Assembly (NCBI RefSeq): GCF_000699445.3
Contig: NC_067197.1
Location: forward strand, 4,594,152-4,658,151
Origin: Schistosoma haematobium
Lineage: Eukaryota > Platyhelminthes > Trematoda > Strigeidida > Schistosomatidae
Direction of reading: 5' to 3'
Length of the DNA stretch: 64,000 nt
The translations under genes and the position numbers were made by a program. The notes under the pieces are model-generated. The model searched no databases, was not told where the DNA came from, and worked only from the letters and a program-made list of their open reading frames with translations. Shown piece after piece: positions 1 through 12,000 of the stretch; position 1 is the first letter of the stretch, and each line of letters begins with the position of its first letter.

Positions 1-70
1 TCCTTACCACACAAATCTGAATCTATTGGACGTTGTAGACGGTGATTTGTACGTTGCGTTATATTTGGGC

Positions 71-3000
71 ATGGAAAGCGTAGATGAGTTTCACCAGCTG
101 AACCTCGACCAGAGAATCTTGAAGGTGATGGAATAATTAGTCGTGTATAATTTTTCATAGGCTATTTCTGATTTGAACTGGATAAAACCTACTGATATAC
201 AGCAGGTCGTTATACCGCTGGTTTTCGCCAAAAAGTGTTTGATAGTTCACGCGAAAACAGGATCTGGAAAGACTGCTGCATTTGCGATTCCGATTCTAAA
301 TGACCTTTTGCAGGAGAAACAGGTAGCACTACATTGTTTTTAACCTTCTTAGTTTGCTTTGTGCCAATCCACTTCAGTCGTTGTTCTTGCTCCAACAAAA
401 GAGTTATGTTCGCAAGTTGCCAGTAATATCAAATGCCTTTGTAAATATGCTGCGAAGAGTATTTCATCGGTTGACATATCGACTGGTCATGACATTGATC
501 AAATAAAGTAAATCAATTCATAGACATGTGTTCGTATAGGCCTCTCATATTAGAGAACCCTGATATAATTATCGGAACACCGTCTAGACTAATGAAAGTC
601 TTACGTTCAGGCATCCTATCACTGAAGGACCTGCGGTGCATCGTCGTAGACGAGGCTGACCTTATATTTACATTTGGTTATGAAGCTGAGATACGTGATC
701 TGAGATCTTATCTTCCTGCGAAGGTTCAAGTAAGTTCTTATTGTACAAAATACCTAATATAATGAAATCCACTTGTTTTGATAGTGAGTACGGACTTGAA
801 TATTTATACTGCTGGGATGCATCCGTATGTGTATACGTAGTCGGATAGGGGTAGCAGCAATAGGTTGCGTGGCATTTGAAGTGATGTTATTTAATTAATC
901 CTTAGAACCTATAAAAATTTATTATTTGTTTATTCAAACACATAAAAGTTAGTACAAGGATGCACCGAATATATATGTGCCACAAAAATCATTTTATGTG
1001 TATGAGGGCTGTGACACGGTCCGGGGGCTCAAACCGAAGCAGGTAGTTTTCTTAAGGGGCACTGTCCTAGCCTTTGACCTAGAAGTCTAATCCACAAGGC
1101 GGTGAAGTGTCGTTAGGAGATTCAGTACCGTGGTAGCCGGTTACCAACAACAGGTTCGCACGCCATTTGTTTCTTTAAGATTCTGGAGTCCCTGTGCACC
1201 ATCGGTTTGGAATCAGGGTTTTCCAACTTCCCCATGCGGATCCTCCATATCCATCAACCCGGTTAAAGCGCCGGACACTCTTTTTGCCCCTTCAATGGGA
1301 AGGCAGTGAGTAGTATACGCATGGCCACTTGAGAGTATTTCGAGAGGGAGAGCTGACTCTCCCCACTCTCGGCCGTACTAGGGCATTTAGGGGCGAACCT
1401 ATAAGAAACCATTAGGGGTTTAAGTGAAAAGGTTAGTTTGTGTACTCTTGAATACTAGGCTTTTGGTTTTTAAAACACTGCACTGATTTCAAAAAATCTA
1501 AAAAGTCCTAAATATATGCATTCGGACTACTGGGATTGATTTCAGACTGACGTTTAAGATCTATAACTACCGTCTATCTTTGGTATTTGTCGTACCACTC
1601 AGAGCCAGTAGTTATCTTCAAAGAAAAGGGATAAAAGCTTCATCAGTTATGTAGATTTACTGTTCAGAAACGAATCCAGCCATTCACCTTATAATTGGTA
1701 TTTGCCAAGAAGGAATAACAAGAAAAGTTGGTTACTCAAGGTTCCCATTATGCTGTTCCTGACTTCGACAAAGGTTTGCCTAGTCTAAATATTGTTATTC
1801 TTTTTGGATTGTAGTGGTTTTAGTAGCTGTAGGAATTCTGAAGGAAACGACATTGGGATACTTTTATTAGTGATTAACGTATTTATACTTATCATATTTC
1901 TTGGATATATGATTTGGAGTGAGGGATCATCTAGTTCGGTATATGGTCTGACAATAGTTATAGGATTTTCGTGTTGATTGGCTGTTTCGTATGTGTGTTA
2001 CTATCTACCTACACTGCGTGATCGATATAGATCTGGTTTTGTATTACATACAAATCCTGTGGTTTAAAAGTTTTATCTCTAGCGTCCTAGTGATCTCTCT
2101 TACGGCTAGTTTATCCTGCAATATAATCATCCAAAGAACTATGTAGTTTTGCTTTGTGAAGTCGTTTGGATAGTCCATATTTTGAGCTCAGAAAATTTGT
2201 GAAGTTTTAAGCGTGAATTAGTTAGGTAAACAAAAGGTTTAATGATCGTACTTACTGTAAGTGTAGCCATCTGTTTCCGTATAATAATGAATTCGTAAGT
2301 GTAGGCGTAAACAAATAAGAAGTTTCTTACATGGGATGTATTTCCGGAGTAAACTGTAACATGATTTCTTGCTTTTTTTACAGGCCATTTTGATGTCTGC
2401 TACTCTGGATGACACATCTAAAGTCATAAGACGGTATTTGGTGAAAAATGCTGACTGGGTTCGTGTAGAGTTACCCGATGAAGCTTTTTTACCAGGAGAC
2501 AGCCAACTAACACAATATATTATCAGGTATGTCGTCAGTTTGATTCCAATGTTTTTATTTTTTTCTTTATATTCACTGGAAAGCGTTTATGGTTGCTTTT
2601 CAAGTATCTTTTTTCTTGAAATTGTCTTCATAAAATCGGAGTTAACTTACATGTGGATAGTAAACATCACACATTACTAGCAATAAAATAAATCCGTGTG
2701 ATCTATGAGCATAACCTGATACGTTTTGTTTGGAAAGATATTTATTCACGTGCTTACTCACATTTGTTTAAGAGAAAAGATGTGATATGCATCAGTCCTA
2801 TTTGGTGTTGTACACCATGACGAGTAATTATGTTTTTCTGTACAAAGTAATGACAATTGACATCATTTTTATCCGCATCTAACCAATTTGGTGCACATAA
2901 ACGTTCCATGCACAAAAGTATCGGCCGAAGCCGAGTACTTCTTACTTGTTTCAAACTGTTTATTAACTTTTCATACTCTGAATTTGTATACATTCACGTT

Positions 3001-6000
3001 AATATGTTCCCTTCTTTATAAGTGCTGAAGACAAGGACAAATATGCCATTTTAATTGCTTTATTCAAATTGAGGATAGTTCGTGGAAAAACACTGGTTTT
3101 CACTAACTCTGTTGACCGATGTTACAAGTAAGTTAATTAAATTATTATCTTTTAAATGGTTGTTTCGTAAGCTCTGTTTTACTTTCCTATCGAATCGTGA
3201 AGTAATTTGTTTTAAATGCTCTGAAATATAAACTATCAATAGTAATGTATTACTCATTTACTGTTTTTCCCAGAAGCTTTGTACACCATATACAGGTAAA
3301 GTTGTTTCTCTACCTTAATAATATTCAAAAGCAGTTGTTATTCAAATACTAGGATACTTTTTGTCAAATATGAGTACAATCAGTCAACAAGTATTGGTGT
3401 AAGAAAAGCTGGTATTATAGTTTATGTTGCAAAACTACTTTTTTATAGAATAAACGGTTAATATTAGTTGTAAAGGAACGTGCGTCTTAGCCAGCATAGC
3501 AAAAAGGGATCCAGGAAATGTATAAGTGGTAAAAAAGCAATAGTTATGTGTTTTAAAATGTCTATGTTGTAAGACGTATATTGTATTACTACTATTTCAT
3601 TTGTACTAGTTGTTTACATCTTTACATTGATATTTAGAACTGAGATTGATCAGTTCCTTCTGGCGTATGCATTGAAACAATTATTAACATAGAATGCGGA
3701 ATTATTAGCTTAGCGATCTTATGTATCAGTAGACCAATTTTCTACGTTACTGATGATGCTTTTCGATTTTCCGTACAAAAGTAGACCATGTGGGCTTAAA
3801 TCTTTGATATAAAGGTTGGAAATCAAGTTCGTCCCCACTTCACCTACTGTAGTCCGAGAAAAGCAGTAACATCACTAGCCTTCAGACAAGACGTGTAACC
3901 GAAAGCCGAATTTACGGACTTATAATCAGTTATCGGATTTCACTAAGTTAAACTGAATCTGGTAAGAGTCAAATAATTAGACAATAGGTGATAACTTTTA
4001 AGTCACAGTAAACAAAGATGTTCATTTTGGATGACTACTGTAAGTGCACACCGAGTTATATACAAAATAGGAAAGATCGGTTCGGTGAATGCATTTTCAA
4101 AACTGTAGAATCGCAAATATATACTCATTCTTAACAATAATAATTATTATAGTAGTGATAATCAAACTCGGTTAAACATGGCAATAATAAGGTAAAGGAA
4201 GTAAAGGCATTAAAACGTTATTTTTTGACAAGGAAATTAATAATAGTTTTGTCGTTATGGGCTTGAATATTCATCATGTAGGGTTAAGAAAGGAAGGCTC
4301 AGCATGATAACATAAAATGTTGAAATTGAGATGAACTGTAATAAGGAGGACCATAGAAACTGAGAAGCCAGTTGGAGATGTGTGGTAGTGAGAGTGAAAT
4401 ATGACTTTCAGTTTGAGGTTGTAGAGATTGCTGAATTCAATTGAAATCATGAACTGATCTATGTTAGACCACCATTAAACACTTGGAAGCACTGGACAGC
4501 CGTTTCATCCCAGTGTAGAGCTCCTCAGTAGTGCATATCCACGATCCCGATCACTAGTAACTAGCTTCGAGAGGGAATTCTCAGAGTTCTAGTGAGGATC
4601 CGTGACCAGTGGAATTCAACCGTGTCGGGTATGAGGTAGTTAACCACCGATGACAATAGATGGTCGAGCGACATCGTGGGTTAGTTGAAGTTAGATATCA
4701 ATACCGTTAGATGCCAGGTCAGTGACCCAGAGGTTAAGCGTTCGAGTGTGAAACCGAAGGTCCTAGGTTCAAATTCCGCGTGTGGAATCATGAATGCGCA
4801 CTTTTGAGAAGTCCTATACTAGGATAAAACGGTTGTCCAGTAGTGCTTCCAGATGTTTAGTGGTGGTCTAACATTGATCGGTTCATGAATTCAATAAAAT
4901 ATGATTGGTCATCGAACGCAGAATAACACGCACTTAGCCTACGGACTATTGAATATTTGATTTCCTTATTGATTTCTACTCCGGACTGATTGAGAGTGCT
5001 TGTAATTGAGATGAATAAAGTATTGTCTAGTTTATACTCTGGGCCATGAATATGGATCTGATATAACGTGACTAGTCTTATTATCGTAGTAACGTATCAT
5101 CGTAGTATTACTGAGAAAAAAATATTTAAAACTGTCATATCAGTCTATAGGGAAGATAGAAGGGATGCAAATAACTGTGAAGGAAGAGAAGTATGAAGGG
5201 AGAAGAATACGTGAGGTTAAAACTATGGTAGAATAAGAGATTATACCAGTTATTTTGAACACATAATTCTGGTTTTTCCAGATGTATGGCTAGTGCTTCG
5301 GAAATGTCCAAGACCACAACAACAAAACTATTATTAGTTTCCTTGTCAAAAAATAACGTTTTAATGCCTTTACTTCCTTTACCTTATTATTGCCATGTTT
5401 AACCGAGTTTGATTATCACTACTATAATAATTATTATTGTTAAGAATGAGTATATATTTGCGATTCAACAGTTTTGAAAATGCATTAGCCGAAGAGAGAA
5501 CTCTTCACCTAACTAATCTTTCTTATTTAATGTCTGAGTGGGCTTATTTAGTTTATATACAAGGTCTTTAATGGTCTTCTGCAATATGTTAAAAACTAAC
5601 TGAAAAATTTTCCACTAATTTTTTATCCCAACATTACGTCTGTATGAGGAGTTTGGTGTAAAGTCCACTCAGGAATTCGTAAAGTTCAGTATTTCATGGT
5701 TATCTGTGATATTGAGTACTTAGTTCCGGAATCTTAACGGTAAGTAATTATGTGTCTATTATAGAATAAACAATTCCAGCAAATTATTTTTTAAAATTCA
5801 AAATCATAATGAATTCCAGTTTACCAATTGCATTACAAGTGTCCTTTTTTCAGGCTCCGTTTATTTTTGGAAGAGTTTGGAATTAGAGCAGCACTGTTAA
5901 ATTCAGAGCTACCAGTCAAGTCACGTTCTCATGTTATCGATCAGTTTAACAGAGGGCTATACGACTATTTATTAGCGACAGATGAGTCGCAAGCAGATTA

Positions 6001-9000
6001 TAGTACTTCAAATAATGAAGGTGGTAAAAAGTCATTAAAAAAGTAAGTCTTGGTTAAATTTACTCATTAAAATCCATTCTTAATTTTCCTTTCTCACTAC
6101 AATGATAACTTAAAAACATAAGTGTGGAGTACTAAGTAAAGATTACAGACGAGTTATCTTTCACGTATGGTCACTCCCGACTGTTGTTGCTACCTTGACG
6201 TGGTGGTCGAGCTTGCCTATTGTGATAAACCAATCGAGCTATACTGGCTGGAACAATCATTCCTCAAGGTCCTACCATGCCAGACAGGTCAGTTAAAGAG
6301 CGGTAGGACCAAAAGCAGCAAACCCAAGATCCGAAGGCGAAGTGGTACTGTTGACTTTACAGAGGTGTGACAGCAGTAAGGTGTTTTCTTCAGACAATCA
6401 GCATGACAGCGATGCTGCCTTCCAACAAGGAAGGATGCGGTTAGAAAAGGTTCACCCTAAAAATGCACACCTCGCCCTATCCCACGGATATCCGTCTCTG
6501 GCGGTTAGGTCTCAACTTTGACTGACTGACTGATATATGGTCACTTACCGTATACCTCGGTACACAATAATGTCTATCATATGAGTAGGTTGGAATTTAG
6601 TTAGGGTCGAGCAAATAAAGACATGGTTTCAGTTGTTGAGGTCAATGACCGTTGTTTTAAGTCGTTTTGGGTGTAAATTTCCTGTTTGGGGTTCACACTA
6701 ACTATGGTGAGCGTTTGTGTACCTTGAGTGATATGGCTTAGGATTTACATCCCTTTGTCTTTCTCTTGATCTTGAGTTTCAATATTACTTTTCATTTTCG
6801 TTTCCGTACTTAATTTGTTCTTTTTACGCTATGTTCACCACTTTTAATTTTTACTACCATTTTTACAATTACAATTAAGGTTCCTTTACACTTCATTTGG
6901 TTAGTTTCCACTTTCGCTGTGTCGATGTGGTAAATAGTAACTTGGGTCGATCCACATATGTAAAATCTCATACTGCTTATGCAAGAATGATCGCTCTATT
7001 AGTTCGAATTATTGGTTTTTTCACCTGCGGAAATTCGAAGGAAGAACAAGGAAAAGAGCTAGAGTAAATTAGAAGTATTAAATTCGGGTTTTGGTGTTGC
7101 GACTATGCAGACCGATACCTTCAAGTATACACAGCGCTAAGGTCATGTCGGGTGCAGAGAGTGGTTGCAGTATTATATTCCAATTTTTCTGAGAAAAACA
7201 AATGGCCTTTAGGTATAGTGCAGAGAGCGAGCTGAAACTACAACCATCATAAAAAGTACAAGTATTTATAATCAATTGTGTTCACAAAATAATCAGTGTC
7301 CGTTAACCGTATACTATCAGCAAAATCCTATTGTGAGAGAGAACAAAGCAGCTTCCATCTAAAGAGGAATTTGTGAAGACACGATGGAGGTGGATAGGAC
7401 ATACATTTCGAAAATTACCAAACTGCATCACGGGACAAGTGCTAACTTGAAATCCTGAAAAGAAAAAAGAAGACTAAAGAACACAATGCACCGGGAATTG
7501 GAAGCAGACATGAAAAAATATAAATAGCAACTGGAAAGGATCGTCCAGGACAGAGTTCCGTGGGGAATCCTTGTGGGCGGCCTATGCTCCTCCACGAGAG
7601 GTAACAGGTGTAAGTAAGTACCACTAAGGTCAACCAGTGTCTATATGTGTCGTGTTTTATTACCTACACTCGTAATTATCGTCATTTAACTAATTCGAAA
7701 AATGAGATTACACTTTTCATTTACTGTAAGTTGTTACCGAGAGCATAGTCCTTTTCATCTTCGCACACTGCTGTTTCCGATGTAGTGGGACTACCATTCA
7801 CTGGCGTGGACGATGTTTTACTTCCAATATGGTTTGATTCCACCTATCTAGTCTCACGACGAATTCATTTCAAAGTTATACGCTTTCTTGTTACATTGCT
7901 CTTTTCACTGTATTATAATATTCACTTCAAATTTACTCGTTTTGAATGCATTTTTCATGTTCTTGTCTTCATTTCCAAAGTTTATGTAGTTTTCTCCTAT
8001 TTCTATACGCGGTATAGCATAAAATGTCCCTTTTTTACTAGATCACGATGTCGTGATGTTGAATATGGTGTATCTAGAGGAATCGATTTTCAATTGGTCA
8101 GTAATGTAATCAATTTCGACTTTCCACCAACACCTATCCTTTATGTACATCGCGTCGGACGGACAGCTCGAGCTGATCAAATGGGAACTGCTCTTTCATT
8201 TGTCAGTAAATTGGAAGAAAGTCGTTTAGCTGATGTTGAAGCGTTACTAAATCCGGCTGGTGCAGCTGCTGCAGTAAAATCAGGTGTAGCCAGTGAGAAA
8301 AGTGTGTTACTTTCTATTTAATTTTGTTGTTGTCACAGTTAATAGAAATAAATGAAAAAATTCATTCGATAATATTACCATTTACCAGTTGGCTTAATTA
8401 ATCTTACTTTATTTAATCGATATTTTGCACATGGCTAATTAACAATTGGGATTGGTTATACTTAAAGGAACTGAAATATCTTTAAGTAGTATTCTTCATA
8501 AAATGTCTCGATTTTGTAGGATCATCACTATTCTGGTTGAGAATTGTCGTAATGATTTTCAGAGTTGTTTTTATTTTGAATAGACCAGTAAATTTAGCTA
8601 CTGTTCTGTTTTAAAGTGGCTAGCTTTGTAGTAATATTCAATTCGTAAAAAGATCCAACTTTCTACAGCCTTGAATCACATAATCACTTAACATGAAAAT
8701 GATTTGTGCTGTGATTTTGGATTATTTATATTAATGAGTACATGGAATCTGATCGATGAAACTCAATCAACATCAAGGATTAGATACAAATGTGACATTA
8801 CGTACTATCCACCGATTGGTTATTGCGTTTCCTTCCCGACTACATCTCTGAGCTGTACCGGGTTCACACCATACGGGGAGCATCAGTTTCCATAATACTG
8901 TAGATACTGTTGATTTTGAGATGGTGAAGAAGATTTGTAGCTCAGGTCGATGGTTTTGATGGAGTTTTGTTCTCTGAGCTGGATGGTTTGGTCGTGGAGC

Positions 9001-12000
9001 TTTCATCGTTCTTCTGAACGACATCATCAGCACAAACTTCAGATAGATGTGATGATATCACTCAGAAGAACGATGAAAGCCCCACGACCAAACCATCCAG
9101 CTCAGAGAACAAAACTCCATCAAAATCGTCCACCTGAGCTACAAATCTTCACTGTAGATACTGTTTTCTAATAACTAACACGAAAACTAGATTCACAGTG
9201 TCCTCCCGATCGACTCACTCACATTAGATTTAATCGATATATTTTTATCAGCTCTATAGATTAAACAACATAACATCGATTTATTATCAACAACCAATCA
9301 TCATAAACACTTGATCGTTTTTATAACATTATATATTATTACTGCATTGCTTAAATATTCTTCTCCCCTTAATTACAGAAGATTTTGCTTCGTCTATCTT
9401 CAGACCTTATCAGTTTCGTCTTTCTGAAGTAGATGGTTTCAGATATAGAGCAGCTGTAAGTTTCATATAAATGCATAATTGACATGCATTTCATTTTTTC
9501 TGGAAATTCTAAGTTTAGAGAAAGAATATAATACATTGTATTTGTTTGTTTGTTTATTGTAGGATGTGATGCGCCATATAACTCGTAAAGTTGTAAGAGA
9601 AGCACGTTTGAAAGAAATCAAACTTGAACTACTCAATTCTGAACGTTTGAAAGGTTACTTTCAAGATCATATACCCGATTTAGAGGCGCTTCGTCATGAC
9701 AAACCACTCAAACATGTTGCTCAACCACATCTCAAAGATGTACCAGATTATCTAGGTAAGGTTCCAAATATAGCAGTTTGTGGATAATAATATACTGAGT
9801 TATTTGATCTACCAAACCAAATTAGATGGAGTGTCGTGTTTAGAAAGTTCAACCTAATGGTTTAAATTTGAACACTGATCACTTGACTGCTGGCTCGTTT
9901 TATATAGTCCAGGTCATTCGAACGGGGGCAATATTAAAGATCACGATTATGGTCCATAGCAAATCGGATAAAGAAATAATGTAAGAAAAGAGGGAATCAA
10001 CCGTTTGTTACTGTTGGAGAACAAAGCAATTGTGTTATTGAAGCTAAAAAAATAACTGTTGTAGTTAAGATACACTAGCACATGAAATGAAACAAATCAT
10101 AGGGAGTATCCTCAGACATTTCAAGTGATCATTTAAACATACTTGGAACAGTACCATAAAACAGTCCGGTAAAACTAACAAGTTCTTCAGTTTTATCACT
10201 GATTGCAGGTAATTACATGGAACAACAATAATACTGACTTCATCCTTCTAATCTAATGATCTACGATGAATGTGACTATCGTATGGTGAGTCGTAGAGAC
10301 CACAGGTGTTTGCAGTTGGTAAAGATTGACGCTACTAATAAAATTGATTCTGCTTCTAGGATTTTAAGCGTTGAATATATTTAGTTAGGTGTGATCAAAT
10401 TTCATCACAAAGAATGTAGTTACTTACAACAATAATGTAAGCTTTGCTGTTAAACCACTGAACTCGATAGCATCAAACGCCCTCACCTAAGTTACGCATT
10501 TTCTTTATTATTACAAAGCTAAACTATGCAATATGATTATTCAAACTAAAAATATAATATTCCATATACCTATTATCAAGTGGATTTCACTGTGTACTAG
10601 TAAAACTTAATTATTGCATTGACACCATGTATTGGCAGTCAAAACATTCATTTTTCAATTACTAATCAACATATCCGGACTCTGTTTCACGCACTTAAAC
10701 TCGGTTATTTGAGTAGTAGTAGCAGTTTTACTAGTTCTTACACACAAGGTATGGCTCAGAGCTAGATACACAAACTTGTACTCGGTTACACTAGTGTTTT
10801 GTTAATGACATGTACAGTTTTTAGATCGGTTTCACGCGTACTGAAGGCTTTGTGATGTTAACTCATTTTTAATGAGCTATGGGATTAAATAATAAGAAAT
10901 TAACACTTGGTCTTCAATAACAAGGGTACTGGTTCAAACTCTATCAACTTGATTTTGTGCAGTTGGTTAACATCAGTGACCTTTACACCCAAAGTATAAC
11001 TTTATACTATATGGTGGTAAATAAACTATTTCAGTATACGAAACTATAAAGCTTCCTGCTAGTGACAGTACTTCCACATATATTACGGAATGCAAGAAAC
11101 ATGTCATACTTCATGAAGATTGAAATAGTGAATTTGAATCTTAATCGGTGTTTAAATCATAGTTTCTGTATTAATATATGCCTGGAAAATGGATACATGT
11201 ATAAAGAATGAAGTATATATAATGTAATCAGATGACTACCCTCTTCAGTAATTCGAGTCGAAATTGATTCAAGCAATTCTGTTTTTTGACGTAAATACCA
11301 TCGGTAAATATACATATGATTTTGTACGAGCCTTCTACATCTCCACACTTCTCTCGATTTTGATATAGAGGAAAAATAGGATTTTTAGGCATTCATTACT
11401 AAATGCAATCCTACTGTTGGAACACTAGGTTTCAGATACGAAATAGTACGACTCAGCAGGATCAATTGGACTTGGTCGTCAGACAATACAGTAGTTATTA
11501 AACTGGACACTAAACAGCCATTTAGATCACGTGTGTACAGATACTCAAAGTCCAACCAATGATTGAAAACCAGATTACACTGGGTGATAGTTTATTGATA
11601 TAGATTACAAACAGTCAACATATGATGAAAACTGAGTAGAAATCAACAGTGAAGGGAAGTTACGGTATTATATAGTCTCATATGTTTAGCTTAGTCGTGT
11701 GTTGATCTTCTCTTATTAGCCAGTCATGTGTAATCTTCACCGAAACATCGGATTTACTGTCCTGTCTCAACAGTAGTTAGGATTTCTCTCCTAGTTGCAA
11801 TCGTTTAGTTCACACTTGACCTTGTATTATTTAGTTCGTTATGAGTAATCAAATCAATCTTTCCGTTTAACTTAAACTATGGTGTTAGTAGTCTTTGTTC
11901 TACTTGTTTCTTTTTCGCTTGTATACGGTTCACTGTAATGTGCTTTTTTTTGCATGAAATATTTCATTGGATATATCATTTTATCATTCTTATTTTTAGT

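Noticed and set aside
1..70. Open frame upstream of the DDX56 ATG
   Set aside because: Only 23 codons before the window edge; the family N-terminus fits the ATG at 71. Likely 5' UTR.
7785..8041. Open frame running into DDX56 exon 8 from upstream
   Set aside because: It is the intron read through; the acceptor at 8040-8041 fits the phase and the protein family.
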